The position numbers were made by a program, and so were the translations under genes. This document shows, piece by piece, positions 24,325 through 33,664 of a stretch of 64,000 nucleotides of DNA. Origin of the DNA: CAJQLB01 sp905479065 (GTDB lineage: Bacteria > Bacteroidota > Bacteroidia > Flavobacteriales > Flavobacteriaceae); assembly GCA_943846735.1 (NCBI GenBank), contig OX044364.1, forward strand, positions 2,418,001-2,482,000. The letters are read 5' to 3'. Every line of letters starts with the position of its first letter. The first letter of the stretch is position 1. The notes under the pieces were generated by a model, which ran no database searches, was not told the origin of the DNA, and saw nothing but the letters and a program-made list of their open reading frames with translations.

Positions 24325-25629
24325 ATGAGCAATATAGTAGCTATTGTCGGGCGTCCGAATGTTGGTAAATCAACTTTTTTTAATCGTTTAATACAACGAC
24401 GCGAGGCCATTGTGGATGCAGTGAGTGGTGTGACGAGAGATAGGCATTACGGTAAGAGTGATTGGAACGGAAAAGACTTTTCACTTATTGATACCGGAGG
24501 TTATGTAAAGGGAAGTGATGATGTTTTTGAGGCTGAAATTGATAAACAGGTAGAATTGGCGATTGATGAAGCAGATGCCATCATCTTTATGGTTGATGTT
24601 GAAACTGGCGTTACTGGAATGGATGAAGAGGTTGCTAAACTTTTGCGGAAGGTAACTAAACCTGTGTTTTTAGTTGTTAATAAAGTTGATAATAATAAGC
24701 GAGCCGAAGATGCTGTTGAATTTTACAGTTTAGGTTTAGGAACCTATTACACCATAGCGAGTATCAATGGAAGTGGCACAGGTGATCTTTTAGATGCTTT
24801 GGTTGATTCTCTCCCAAATATTGAAGAAGAGGTAGCTGAAGAGTTACCGCGGTTTGCAGTTGTTGGTCGTCCAAATGCGGGAAAGTCATCCTTTATTAAT
24901 GCCTTAATTGGAGAAGAGAGATATATTGTTACTGATATCGCAGGAACAACACGCGACTCCATTGACACCAAGTATAATCGATTTGGGTTTGAATTTAATC
25001 TTGTAGATACGGCAGGGATTAGACGTAAGGCAAAAGTAAAAGAAGACTTGGAGTTTTATTCGGTAATGCGAAGTGTTAGAGCCATAGAGCATGCGGATGT
25101 ATGTCTCTTAGTTTTTGATGCAACCCGCAGTTTTGATGGGCAAGTTCAAAATATATTTTGGTTAGCAGAACGCAACCGAAAGGGCATTGTTATTTTAGTC
25201 AATAAATGGGATTTAGTTGAGAAAAATAACAAAACAACTAAAGATTATGAGCAAACCATAAGACAACAAATTGAACCTTTTACTGATGTTCCTATTGTTT
25301 TTATTTCAACGTTAACAAAACAACGTTTGTACAAAGCCATAGAAACGGCTGTAGAGGTTTATAAGAACAGATCAAAAAAAATTAAAACAAGTGTTCTAAA
25401 TGATAAGCTGTTACCTCTCATTGAAAAATATCCTCCTCCCGCCTACAAAGGTAAGTTTGTAAAAATAAAATACATTATGCAGCTACCAACACCACAACCT
25501 CAGTTTGCATTTTTTTGTAATTTACCTCAATACGTCAAAGAACCTTACAAGCGCTATCTTGAAAATAAATTACGTGAGTATTTTAATTTTAATGGTGTAC
25601 CGATAAGCGTTTACATGCGAAAGAAGTAA
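24325..25629 (+). CDS. der: GTPase Der (EngA)
   Basis: 434 residues with two tandem GTPase domains. The first has GRPNVGKST near residue 8 and DTGG near 56; the second has GRPNAGKSS near 181 and DTAGIRRKAKVKED near 227. A C-terminal KH-like domain ends in SVYMRKK. Der is needed for 50S ribosomal subunit assembly. The length is typical. Confidence 0.97.
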   Translation: MSNIVAIVGRPNVGKSTFFNRLIQRREAIVDAVSGVTRDRHYGKSDWNGKDFSLIDTGGYVKGSDDVFEAEIDKQVELAIDEADAIIFMVDVETGVTGMDEEVAKLLRKVTKPVFLVVNKVDNNKRAEDAVEFYSLGLGTYYTIASINGSGTGDLLDALVDSLPNIEEEVAEELPRFAVVGRPNAGKSSFINALIGEERYIVTDIAGTTRDSIDTKYNRFGFEFNLVDTAGIRRKAKVKEDLEFYSVMRSVRAIEHADVCLLVFDATRSFDGQVQNIFWLAERNRKGIVILVNKWDLVEKNNKTTKDYEQTIRQQIEPFTDVPIVFISTLTKQRLYKAIETAVEVYKNRSKKIKTSVLNDKLLPLIEKYPPPAYKGKFVKIKYIMQLPTPQPQFAFFCNLPQYVKEPYKRYLENKLREYFNFNGVPISVYMRKK

Positions 25630-25653
25630 ATCTAATTTTGTTCGAAAATGTAT

Positions 25654-25700
25654 TTTTTGTAAAGTTTATTGTATAAAATGTAAAATAAACTTTACAAAAA
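25654..25700. promoter_or_regulatory. Perfect 17-bp inverted repeat, probable operator
   Basis: Left arm 25654-25670 (TTTTTGTAAAGTTTATT) is the exact reverse complement of right arm 25684-25700, with a 13-nt AT-rich spacer. It lies between der and a membrane protein/XRE regulator pair. The right arm covers the place expected for the -33 element of the promoter box at 25714-25721. It could instead act as a der terminator, but there is no GC-rich stem and the overlap with the promoter favours an operator. Confidence 0.55.
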
Positions 25701-25713
25701 GTAAAAAATAATA

Positions 25714-25721
25714 TATATTTG
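25714..25721 (+). promoter_or_regulatory. Candidate -7 box for the membrane protein/XRE operon
   Basis: TATATTTG fits TAnnTTTG and lies 27 nt before the ATG at 25749. The -33 region would fall inside the right arm of the inverted repeat. Confidence 0.45.
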
Positions 25722-25748
25722 TATTCTAAATAAGAAATAAAATTAATT

Positions 25749-26222
25749 ATGAAAACAAATAATCTTTTACCAAATAAGCATAAATTAACCGGATGGATAA
25801 TTTTTAGTATTGGTTTAATTTCAATTCTGATTCTATCCTTATTCCCAGAATTTGAAGGATTTATTAAAGTTCCAGTTGTATCAATTTACCACGATGGGTT
25901 TATGAGTTCAGAAAATGATGGTTTTTTTAAACTTGTAGAAAATGATATTACAGGTGAATTGGCTGCCTTATTTTTAATTATTGGTGGTCTTATTGTGGGC
26001 TTTACAAAAGAGAAAGTTGAAGACGAATTTATTGCTAAACTCAGATCAGATTCTTTGGTTTGGTCGGTTATTTTAAATTATTGCATATTAATTATTGCGA
26101 TTATGTTTGTTTTTGACTTTACATTTATGAATATTTTGTTTTACAACATGTTCACACCACTTTTGTTTTACATATTTAGATTTAATTATTTAAAATTAAA
26201 ATCTGCTAATCATGAAGAATAG
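25749..26222 (+). CDS. Small membrane protein of unknown function, paired with XRE regulator
   Basis: 157 residues with about four hydrophobic segments (residues 14-30, 73-90, 110-128 and 132-150), so it is an integral membrane protein. Between the first two is a polar loop of about 40 residues. I do not recognise a named family. It overlaps by 11 nt an XRE regulator of the short type often found next to small membrane proteins. The regulator probably controls this gene through the upstream inverted repeat. Confidence 0.7.
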   Translation: MKTNNLLPNKHKLTGWIIFSIGLISILILSLFPEFEGFIKVPVVSIYHDGFMSSENDGFFKLVENDITGELAALFLIIGGLIVGFTKEKVEDEFIAKLRSDSLVWSVILNYCILIIAIMFVFDFTFMNILFYNMFTPLLFYIFRFNYLKLKSANHEE

Positions 26223-26415
26223 AATCAAAGTTGCTCGTGCAGAATACGATATGACTCAAGCAGATTTGGCTGAAAAAATTGGTGTGAGTCGTCAATCTAT
26301 AAATGCCATCGAAAAAGGAAAATATGTACCTTCAACTGTTTTGGCCTTAAAAATTGCTAAATTATTTGGAAGAAAAGTAGAGGATATTTTTATGCTAGAC
26401 TCTCTTGAAGATTAG
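26212..26415 (+). CDS. Short XRE/Cro-type transcriptional regulator
   Basis: 67 residues that are essentially one HTH_3 domain: RAEYDMTQADLAEKIGVSRQ at 9-28 and INAIEKGKYVPS, ending in FGRKVEDIFM. It resembles the small YozG-like regulators. With no other domain it probably represses its own operon as a dimer, binding the perfect inverted repeat at 25654-25700. It overlaps the membrane-protein gene by 11 nt and faces the TPM operon. Confidence 0.88.
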   Translation: MKNRIKVARAEYDMTQADLAEKIGVSRQSINAIEKGKYVPSTVLALKIAKLFGRKVEDIFMLDSLED

Positions 26416-26422
26416 GGTACAA

Positions 26423-27232
26423 CTACCAACCGCCTGAGGCACCGCCGCCACCAAAGCCGCCGCCACCAAAACCACCGCCAAAACCGCCACTAGTGGACCC
26501 GCCGCCATTCCACCCTCCAAATCCACCTGAACTTTTCCGATAACTTCTTCGACCAGAGTTACTGAGTATGATCGCCTCGAGGATGTCTCTATGACTCAAT
26601 TTTTTAAAACTTCCAGGGCCATTCTTTTTACCACCATTGTTTCTAAAAGCTACGAGGGCAATCAATAAAGCAATGATAATAACTAGAAAAACAAACTTTA
26701 AAGGAATTTTAGCTGTTTTAGAGATTTTTTTGTTTTGATACTCACCAAGTAATACGTTAAAAATAGCATCGACACCTCGGTCAAGACCTTCAATGTAATT
26801 GCCTTGCTTAAAGGATGGAATAATGTCCTGTTCAATGATTCGTTTTGATAGAGCGTCTGTCAAGAGATGTTCTACACCATATCCTGTGTTAATTGCTATT
26901 CTACGATCATTTTGAGCTAGTAAAATTAAAATGCCATTATCTTCTGTTGCTTGTCCAATGCCCCATTTCTCACCCCAAATAGCACCGAGGTAATTGATGT
27001 TTTCGCCATTAGTGGTTGTTATTGTGATAATAACAATTTGTGTAGAAGTCGTGTCAGAGTATTTTACTAATTTCTCTTCAAAATATTGTTTCTCTTTTTT
27101 TGAGAAGAGATCGATGTAGTCATAGACACTTGTTTGAATATTTGGCTTGTCTGGAACATCAAATTGACCATAGGACGTGTGTACTAATCCTAAAGTAAAA
27201 ATAAAAATTAAACGTAATTTTAATCCTTTCAT
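26423..27232 (-). CDS. TPM domain protein with Gly-rich C-terminus (YgcG-like)
   Basis: 269 residues: a signal peptide (1-22), a TPM/YgcG phosphatase-like domain at about 35-160 (VYDYIDLFSKKEKQYFEEKL and RRIAINTGYGVEHLLTD), a transmembrane segment at about 178-195 and a tail made almost wholly of Gly with Ser, Trp and Phe. The protein would hang from the membrane with the TPM domain outside. It is the last gene of LemA-TPM-TPM and overlaps the previous gene by 4 nt. TPM domains occur beside LemA in many Bacteroidota; the function is unknown, with envelope stress and photosystem repair proposed for relatives. Confidence 0.85.
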   Translation of the reverse strand: MKGLKLRLIFIFTLGLVHTSYGQFDVPDKPNIQTSVYDYIDLFSKKEKQYFEEKLVKYSDTTSTQIVIITITTTNGENINYLGAIWGEKWGIGQATEDNGILILLAQNDRRIAINTGYGVEHLLTDALSKRIIEQDIIPSFKQGNYIEGLDRGVDAIFNVLLGEYQNKKISKTAKIPLKFVFLVIIIALLIALVAFRNNGGKKNGPGSFKKLSHRDILEAIILSNSGRRSYRKSSGGFGGWNGGGSTSGGFGGGFGGGGFGGGGASGGW

Positions 27233-27672
27233 TCAGTTCGAGATATGGTATCTGAAAGTTCATTTTTATCATCGTCTGAAATAGGAAAAAATTGTTTTAA
27301 TTGTTTTCCAATTTCTGCTACACCGTCAATGAGACCTTTTTGATAGTCTCCTCTTTCAAAGTGAGTTTGTATGGTGTTTTTGGTACTTTCCCAAAAGTTG
27401 TTTTTAACAACCTCATTAATGCCCTTGTCACCGTAAATTGCAAATGATTTACTCTGAAAGGCTACATATATCAAAACGCCGTTTCGTTGTTGTGTTTTGT
27501 ACATTTCAAGTTTTGAAAACATATCCATACACCTGTTGTAAACATCGCTTGTACAGGATGTTTCGATATGAATGCGGATTTCACCTGAAGTATTTAATTC
27601 AGCCTTTTGAATTGCCATAACAACTTTTTTTTCTTGTTCAGGCGATAAAATAACAGTATTTATTTCAGACAT
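27229..27672 (-). CDS. TPM domain protein without membrane anchor
   Basis: 147 residues with one TPM domain (QKAELNTSGEIRIHIETS near 23, RNGVLIYVAFQSKSFAIYGD near 62). There is no signal peptide or hydrophobic segment, so it is probably cytoplasmic, unlike its neighbour. It starts 2 nt after the lemA stop and overlaps the next TPM gene by 4 nt (ATGA). The three genes form a tight unit. Confidence 0.83.
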   Translation of the reverse strand: MSEINTVILSPEQEKKVVMAIQKAELNTSGEIRIHIETSCTSDVYNRCMDMFSKLEMYKTQQRNGVLIYVAFQSKSFAIYGDKGINEVVKNNFWESTKNTIQTHFERGDYQKGLIDGVAEIGKQLKQFFPISDDDKNELSDTISRTE

Positions 27673-27674
27673 TT

Positions 27675-28271
27675 TTATTGAAATTCAAAATCAATTTCAG
27701 GAGCTTTTTCACTTCCAATATCTGATTTATAATAATTCAAATCTTCAAATCCCAAAACGCCAGCAAGTAATGTATTTGGAAATGTTTTAATGTGTTTATT
27801 ATAGGGCTCAACAGATTCATTAAAACGATCTCTTGAAACGTTTATTCTATTTTCTGTACCTTCTAATTGAGATTGTAATTCTAGGAAATTTTGATTTGCT
27901 TTTAAATCTGGATATCGCTCTACAGTGACTAATAATCTCGACAAGGCATTACTAAGACCACTTTGAGCCTTATTAAAAAGCGCGAGCTGTTCTGGGGTAA
28001 TGTTGGCCGGGTCAATTGTGGTTTGTGTTGCTTGGCTTCTTGCCTTAATGACTGCTTCCAAAGTGCTTTTTTCAAAGTCAGCAGCCCCTTGAACTGTTTT
28101 CACTAGGTTTCCGATGAGATCGTTTCTTCTTTGATAACTGCTTTCAACTTGTCCCCAATTTTTAGAGGTAGTTTCTTTTAAATTTACTGCAGTATTATTA
28201 AATCCCTTAACCCAAGAATACAATCCGAAAATTAAGAGAGCAATGATAATTAATGGTAGCCATTTTTTCAT
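27675..28271 (-). CDS. LemA family protein
   Basis: 198 residues with an N-terminal membrane helix (about 4-20) and a helical body with LemA motifs: WGQVESSYQRRNDLIGNLV near 40, VKTVQGAADFEKSTLEAV near 58 and VERYPDLKANQNFLELQSQL near 117. LemA proteins project a helical bundle from the membrane; the function is not established. It is the first gene of the LemA-TPM-TPM unit, 68 nt after the MerR gene. Confidence 0.92.
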   Translation of the reverse strand: MKKWLPLIIIALLIFGLYSWVKGFNNTAVNLKETTSKNWGQVESSYQRRNDLIGNLVKTVQGAADFEKSTLEAVIKARSQATQTTIDPANITPEQLALFNKAQSGLSNALSRLLVTVERYPDLKANQNFLELQSQLEGTENRINVSRDRFNESVEPYNKHIKTFPNTLLAGVLGFEDLNYYKSDIGSEKAPEIDFEFQ

Positions 28272-28339
28272 AAGAATAACGTTTTGTGATTTATGTTTAT
28301 GTCGTATATACTTTATAAGTAGGAACTCTTCAGAAAATG

Positions 28340-28669
28340 TTACAACTGACTTTTTATTTTTGAAAGTTGACTTTTAATGTTTTCTAGCTTACTGATGATT
28401 TCAAAATTACTTAATGATTCCTTTTTTTGTTCTTTAAGATGAATTTTTGCTCCTTCAAGGGTAAAGCCACGCTCTTTGACTAAATGGTAAATGAATTTAA
28501 GATTTTTGATGTCTTCAGGCGTAAATTTTCTATTACCTTTTGCGTTTTTTTTTGGTTTTAGAGCATCAAATTCTTTTTCCCAAAAGCGTATTAAAGAGGT
28601 GTTTACGCCAAAAGCTTTAGCAACTTCTCCAATTCCATAATATCGTTTTTCTGGAAGGTCTATATACAT
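28340..28669 (-). CDS. MerR family transcriptional regulator
   Basis: 109 residues. The MerR winged helix-turn-helix lies at about 10-75 (YGIGEVAKAFGVNTSLIRFW and FTPEDIKNLKFIYHLVKERG), followed by a short coiled coil for dimerisation. There is no effector domain or cysteine sensor. It overlaps the M23 peptidase stop by one base, and the same pair is common in Bacteroidota, so the two are probably co-expressed. The target is unknown. Confidence 0.87.
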   Translation of the reverse strand: MYIDLPEKRYYGIGEVAKAFGVNTSLIRFWEKEFDALKPKKNAKGNRKFTPEDIKNLKFIYHLVKERGFTLEGAKIHLKEQKKESLSNFEIISKLENIKSQLSKIKSQL

Positions 28670-29640
28670 CAGTCTAGTGATTGGTTTTCTAAAGACGCTT
28701 TTTCAAGTAATTTTCCAAATTCTTCTGCTGATAAATTACCATAATAGAAATTTATTGGATTTATTTTCAAATTATCTTTAAATATTTCATAATGTAAGTG
28801 AGGAGCTTCAGAGCGACCCGTACTGCCAACAAATCCGATCAAATCGCCACGTTTTACTTTTTGATATGGTTTAACGTTGTATTTGTAAAGATGAGCGTAA
28901 AGGCTCATATAACCAAAACCATGGTCAATTCTAATATGTTTTCCATATCCCGTAGCTCTTGAGTCAGCTCGTTTTACAACACCATCTCCTGTAGCATAAA
29001 TAGGGGTTCCCCTGGGTGCTGTGAAATCCATACCTGCATGAAATTTACGGACTTTGGTAAATGGATCTGTTCTGTACCCAAATCCAGAGGCCATTCTGGT
29101 TAAATCTTCATTTTTGACAGGTTGAATAGCTGGAATAGTCGCTAAAAACTTTTCTTTTTCTTTGGCTAAAAGTTTTATTTCATCCAGAGATTTTGATTGA
29201 ACAACTATTTGTTTTTGCAGGATATCTATGCGTTTATTTGTTTCAATGATGAGAGATGAATTGTCATAACCCTCAAGATTTTTGTAACGATTGACTCCCC
29301 CAAAACCAATACGTCGTTGCTCTTCAGGAATTGGATTTGCTCCAAAATAAAGTCTGTAAATTGTGTTGTCTCTTTCTTCAATATTGTTTAAGACAATTTC
29401 AGCTTCATTCATTTTTTTGTTTAACAAGTCAAATTGTAGTTGCATATTTTGAACCTCTCGTGCCAATGCTTTTTCTTTTGGAGATTCAAAATATTGACTC
29501 CCGATGAACACGGATAGCATCCCAAATAGTCCAGCAGCTAGAAGGAACACAGTCGCGTACTTAAAAGTCTTACGTTTTTTACGCTCTATCTTTCTGTAAG
29601 AAAGAGTTTCAGAATCGTAATAATATTTTACTTTAGACAT
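28669..29640 (-). CDS. M23 family metallopeptidase (LytM/DipM-like)
   Basis: 323 residues. A membrane anchor lies at about 27-47, a coiled coil at about 55-90 and again at 130-165, and the peptidase M23 domain at about 190-290. Zinc ligands are in HAGMDFTAPRGTPIY (His and Asp) and the HLHYE motif; DHGFGYMSLYAHL is also typical. All catalytic residues are present, so it is likely an active peptidoglycan endopeptidase or a division-linked activator held at the inner membrane. It is divergent from alaS. Confidence 0.92.
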   Translation of the reverse strand: MSKVKYYYDSETLSYRKIERKKRKTFKYATVFLLAAGLFGMLSVFIGSQYFESPKEKALAREVQNMQLQFDLLNKKMNEAEIVLNNIEERDNTIYRLYFGANPIPEEQRRIGFGGVNRYKNLEGYDNSSLIIETNKRIDILQKQIVVQSKSLDEIKLLAKEKEKFLATIPAIQPVKNEDLTRMASGFGYRTDPFTKVRKFHAGMDFTAPRGTPIYATGDGVVKRADSRATGYGKHIRIDHGFGYMSLYAHLYKYNVKPYQKVKRGDLIGFVGSTGRSEAPHLHYEIFKDNLKINPINFYYGNLSAEEFGKLLEKASLENQSLD

Positions 29641-29654
29641 ATCTTAATTTATTC

Positions 29655-29662
29655 TATTTTTG
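29655..29662 (+). promoter_or_regulatory. Candidate -7 box for alaS
   Basis: TATTTTTG fits TAnnTTTG, 82 nt before the alaS start in the divergent gap. No clear -33 element. Confidence 0.3.
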
Positions 29663-29684
29663 TAAGCATAAATAGAACGAGTTA

Positions 29685-29716
29685 CAAATATAAAAATTGT
29701 TTACTACAATGAGCAA
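29685..29716 (-). promoter_or_regulatory. Candidate promoter of the M23-MerR operon
   Basis: On the minus strand a TTG (29714-29716) is followed after 21 nt by TATATTTG (29685-29692), matching the Bacteroidota -33/-7 form and spacing. It ends 44 nt before the peptidase start. Confidence 0.45.
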
Positions 29717-29744
29717 TTTATATAAACAAGCTTAACATAGACAC

Positions 29745-32357
29745 ATGAAATCTCAGGACGTACGTGATAATTTTTTAAATTTTTTTAAACACAAACAGCA
29801 TGATATTGTTTCCTCTGCTCCAATGGTATTAAAAGATGATCCAACATTGATGTTTGTGAATTCTGGAATGGCTCCTTTCAAGGAGTTTTTCTTAGGGCAT
29901 GCTCAACCTAAAAATAATCGCATCGCTGATACCCAAAAATGTTTACGCGTCTCAGGAAAACATAATGATTTGGAAGAGGTTGGCTATGACACATATCATC
30001 ACACTCTTTTTGAAATGCTAGGTAATTGGAGCTTTGGTGACTATTTTAAAAAAGAGGCAATTGCTTGGTCATGGGAGTTGTTAACCGAGGTATACGCAAT
30101 CGATGAAAGCATGATTTATGTTACTGTTTTTGAAGGAAGCACTGATGCAGATAATTTAACCCTAGATTCTGAGGCTTATGAATTATGGAAGCAATTTATC
30201 CCAGAAGAGAGAATTCTAATGGGAAATAAAAAGGATAATTTTTGGGAAATGGGTGATCAAGGGCCCTGTGGTCCATGTAGTGAAATTCATGTTGATATAA
30301 GGTCTAAAGAAGATAGATTAAAAATAGACGGTAAAACTTTAGTAAATAAGGATCATCCACAAGTTATAGAAATTTGGAATTTAGTTTTCATGCAATTTAA
30401 TCGAAAAGCCAACGGATTACTTGAAGAGCTTCCCAATAAACACATAGACACGGGAATGGGGTTTGAGCGTTTATGTATGGTTTTACAAGGTGTACAATCC
30501 AATTATGACACAGATGTTTTTACTCCGATAATTCGCGAAATTGAGACGATAACAGACAAACATTATGGTCACGCAGAAAAGTCAGATATTGCCATACGTG
30601 TTATTGCTGATCATGTTCGGGCTGTGGCATTTTCTATTGCAGATGGCCAATTACCAAGTAACACAGGTGCAGGATATGTGATTCGTCGAATTTTACGAAG
30701 AGCGATTAGATATGGGTTTACTTTTCTTGATAAAAAAGACCCATTTATTTATCGATTAGTCGATGTATTAAGTAAAAAAATGAGTCAAGCTTTTCCTGAG
30801 CTGAAGTCCCAAAAGCAGCTCATAGAGAATGTTATAAAGGAGGAGGAAATTTCATTTTTAAGAACCCTTGATCAAGGGTTAATATTGCTTAACAGAATTG
30901 TTGAGGAAACTACAGGAGATATAATACCTGGAAATAAGGCTTTCGAATTGTACGATACGTACGGTTTCCCAATTGATTTAACATCGTTAATTCTTAATGA
31001 ACGGGATTTAAAATTAGATCATGATGGATTTCAAAAACAACTTAAAAAACAGAAGGATAGATCACGTTCCGCAAGTGAAACATCTACGGATGATTGGACG
31101 CTTCTTCGCGATGACTTTGAACAAGAATTTATTGGGTATGATTTATTAAAAACTAATGTGAAAATCACAAAATATAGAAAAACAACTTCAAAAAAAGACG
31201 GTGAGTTGTTTCAACTCGTATTTAATTTGACGCCTTTTTATCCAGAAGGAGGAGGCCAAGTAGGGGACAAAGGATACTTAAAAGATGCACACGGTGATAT
31301 TGTGTACATACTCGATACAAAAAAAGAAAATAATGTTGTTATACACATCGCTAAAAACTTACCTAATCATTTGACAGAAACTTTCGAAGCTGTCGTTGAT
31401 TCAAAACAACGTTACAGAACAGAGGCAAATCATACTGCAACACATTTATTGCACCAAGCTCTTAGAGAAATTTTAGGAAATCATGTTGAGCAAAAAGGAT
31501 CTGCTGTTCATTCAAAATATTTACGATTTGATTTTTCGCATTTTGCAAAATTGACGGTAGAGCAATTACGGGATGTTGAAAATTTTGTAAATGCGCGCAT
31601 TGAGGGAAGTTTAGATTTGGAAGAACACCGAAATACACCTATGAAACAGGCTATTTCTGATGGTGCTATCGCTTTGTTTGGAGAAAAATATGGTGACACT
31701 GTGAGGACCGTCCGTTTTGGACAGTCTATGGAACTGTGTGGAGGCACTCATGTGAAAAACACCAGTGAAATTTGGCATTTTAAAATTAAATCGGAAAGTG
31801 CCATAGCATCTGGAATTAGACGAATTGAGGCCATAACTAAAGATGCTGTTAAAGACTTTTATTTTGATACAAACAGAGCGTATTTTGAAATTAAAGACTT
31901 ATTAAATAGTGCACAAGACCCAGTTAAATCTGTGTCAGAGCTAAAAGAAGAAAACACAGCCTTAAAGCGTCAAATAGACACACTATTAAAAGAAAAAATA
32001 AAACACTTAAAACAAGTTTTAAAGACAGAGTTATCAGAAGTCAATGGTGTTTTGTACGTTTCAAAAAAGTTAGATCTAGATACCTCGGGAATTAAAGACC
32101 TTTGTTTTGACCTAGGTAGTGAATTTAATAATTTATTTCTTTTGTTTGGAGCTGAAAATAATGGCAAGGCAACACTTACTTGTTATATCTCTAAGGAGAT
32201 TGTTGCTCAAAAACATATGAATGCTGGTCAAGTTGTACGCGAACTTGGCAGACATATTCAAGGAGGTGGTGGTGGTCAACCATTTTTTGCAACTGCCGGC
32301 GGTAAGAATCCTGACGGAATTCAAAAGGCCTTAGACTTGGCCAAAAGTTATATTTAA
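29745..32357 (+). CDS. alaS: Alanine-tRNA ligase
   Basis: 870 residues. The class II catalytic core begins at the N-terminus (FVNSGMAPFKEFFLG), followed by a tRNA-binding helical domain. The editing domain carries the zinc/active-site motifs HTATHLLHQALR and CGGTHV, and a C-terminal DHHA1-type C-Ala domain ends in the glycine-rich segment HIQGGGGGQPFFATAGG. The full-length domain set is present. It is followed 31 nt later by the GSCFA gene. Confidence 0.97.
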   Translation: MKSQDVRDNFLNFFKHKQHDIVSSAPMVLKDDPTLMFVNSGMAPFKEFFLGHAQPKNNRIADTQKCLRVSGKHNDLEEVGYDTYHHTLFEMLGNWSFGDYFKKEAIAWSWELLTEVYAIDESMIYVTVFEGSTDADNLTLDSEAYELWKQFIPEERILMGNKKDNFWEMGDQGPCGPCSEIHVDIRSKEDRLKIDGKTLVNKDHPQVIEIWNLVFMQFNRKANGLLEELPNKHIDTGMGFERLCMVLQGVQSNYDTDVFTPIIREIETITDKHYGHAEKSDIAIRVIADHVRAVAFSIADGQLPSNTGAGYVIRRILRRAIRYGFTFLDKKDPFIYRLVDVLSKKMSQAFPELKSQKQLIENVIKEEEISFLRTLDQGLILLNRIVEETTGDIIPGNKAFELYDTYGFPIDLTSLILNERDLKLDHDGFQKQLKKQKDRSRSASETSTDDWTLLRDDFEQEFIGYDLLKTNVKITKYRKTTSKKDGELFQLVFNLTPFYPEGGGQVGDKGYLKDAHGDIVYILDTKKENNVVIHIAKNLPNHLTETFEAVVDSKQRYRTEANHTATHLLHQALREILGNHVEQKGSAVHSKYLRFDFSHFAKLTVEQLRDVENFVNARIEGSLDLEEHRNTPMKQAISDGAIALFGEKYGDTVRTVRFGQSMELCGGTHVKNTSEIWHFKIKSESAIASGIRRIEAITKDAVKDFYFDTNRAYFEIKDLLNSAQDPVKSVSELKEENTALKRQIDTLLKEKIKHLKQVLKTELSEVNGVLYVSKKLDLDTSGIKDLCFDLGSEFNNLFLLFGAENNGKATLTCYISKEIVAQKHMNAGQVVRELGRHIQGGGGGQPFFATAGGKNPDGIQKALDLAKSYI

Positions 32358-32388
32358 AAAGCTTGTTGTAACAGCATAAGCAACAAAC

Positions 32389-33348
32389 ATGAAATTACAA
32401 ACAATTATACCTGTCCAATTGACTGAGGATAATCAAATAGATTATGATTCAAACATAGTGCTTTTTGGGTCATGTTTTGCTGAAAATTTATCTAAGAAGT
32501 TTAATTTTTTTAAATTTAAAAATTCACAAAACCCCTTTGGAATTAATTTTCATCCGGTTGCAATTGAACGTGTAATTAATCATGTAATTAATAAGAAAGC
32601 ATATAACGATGAAGACGTTTTTTTTTATAACGAGCAATGGCACTGTTTTGAATCACATTCGAAATTAAGTTGTGCTTCTAAACAAGAATTACTTGTAAAT
32701 TTGAATGCAAATATTGAACACACTTACAATCGTTTGTGTGAGTCTTCTCATGTCATTATAACACTCGGAACAGCGTGGACTTACAGATATCTTGAAAAAG
32801 ACATAGTTGTTTCAAATTGTCACAAATTGCCCAATACACTCTTTTCAAAGGAGTTGCTGTCGGTTAATGAGGTGTATCAATCATTACAATCTATAGTTCG
32901 TCTTATCAAATCAATTAATCGCAGTACTACAGTGATTTTTACAGTATCACCTGTAAGACATCTCAGAGATGGGTTTATTGAAAACACACAAAGTAAAGCT
33001 CACTTAATTGCTGCTGTTCACTTGTTACTCTCTAAGAATAGCAAAGATCAAAAGACTTATTACTTTCCGTCTTACGAAATTATGATGGATGAGTTGCGTG
33101 ACTACCGTTTTTATACCGATGACATGATTCATCCAAATACTTTGGCAGTAAGCTATATTTGGAATAAATTTCAGGAATGTTGGATTGCCCTGAATGCTCG
33201 CAAAACAATGAAAGAAGTGAAACAAATACAACTAGATTTAGAGCATAAACCATTTAATTCAAATTCAAAAGCACACCAACAATTTGTCAAACAATTAAAA
33301 TCTCGACAAGAAAAGCTTCAATCAAAGTTCCCAAATATTTTATTTTAA
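32389..33348 (+). CDS. GSCFA domain protein
   Basis: 319 residues with the family-naming motif, here VLFGSCFAENLSKKF at about 23-37, and further family features ITLGTAWTYRYL near 123, TVSPVRHLRDGF near 184 and DDMIHPNTLAVSYIW near 244. The fold is SGNH-hydrolase-like (Ser in GSC, Asp/His in DMIHP), which suggests an esterase or acyltransferase, but no substrate is known. It probably shares transcription with alaS. Confidence 0.9.
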   Translation: MKLQTIIPVQLTEDNQIDYDSNIVLFGSCFAENLSKKFNFFKFKNSQNPFGINFHPVAIERVINHVINKKAYNDEDVFFYNEQWHCFESHSKLSCASKQELLVNLNANIEHTYNRLCESSHVIITLGTAWTYRYLEKDIVVSNCHKLPNTLFSKELLSVNEVYQSLQSIVRLIKSINRSTTVIFTVSPVRHLRDGFIENTQSKAHLIAAVHLLLSKNSKDQKTYYFPSYEIMMDELRDYRFYTDDMIHPNTLAVSYIWNKFQECWIALNARKTMKEVKQIQLDLEHKPFNSNSKAHQQFVKQLKSRQEKLQSKFPNILF

Positions 33349-33631
33349 TAATTTAAGAAATGTCGTTTAATAAGAGTCATGTTTAAAATTCCAAAATATT
33401 AGTCGAGGCTTGTTATCATTGGGCTGAAAGCGGGTAATCTGACGCTTAATCTACTTTAATGACCAATCATCGAAAATAAATAAATTCAATCAGAAGAGTT
33501 TTTATATTAGATATGCTATTAATCAATTTTTTAAAAAAGCGTCAGTTTTGTTTGTCTGAAAAGTACAACGGTCTGGTGCTTTTTTTGTTTAATAAGGCCA
33601 TAAGTATTCTTTAATTATGGTTGTGCAATTA

Positions 33632-33664
33632 ATCATAAGTAAATCATAAGTAAATCACTAGTAA
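33632..33664. repeat. Three tandem 11-bp units
   Basis: Two exact copies of ATCATAAGTAA are followed by a third with two changes (ATCACTAGTAA). The repeat lies inside the non-coding gap. Confidence 0.6.

Noticed and set aside
33586..33594. A third TGTTTAATA, identical to the right block of the candidate ECF promoter
   Set aside because: The 8 bases at the required spacing upstream (33562-33569) read AGTACAAC, not AGGTAGGA, and no gene starts downstream on that strand. Treated as chance in AT-rich DNA.
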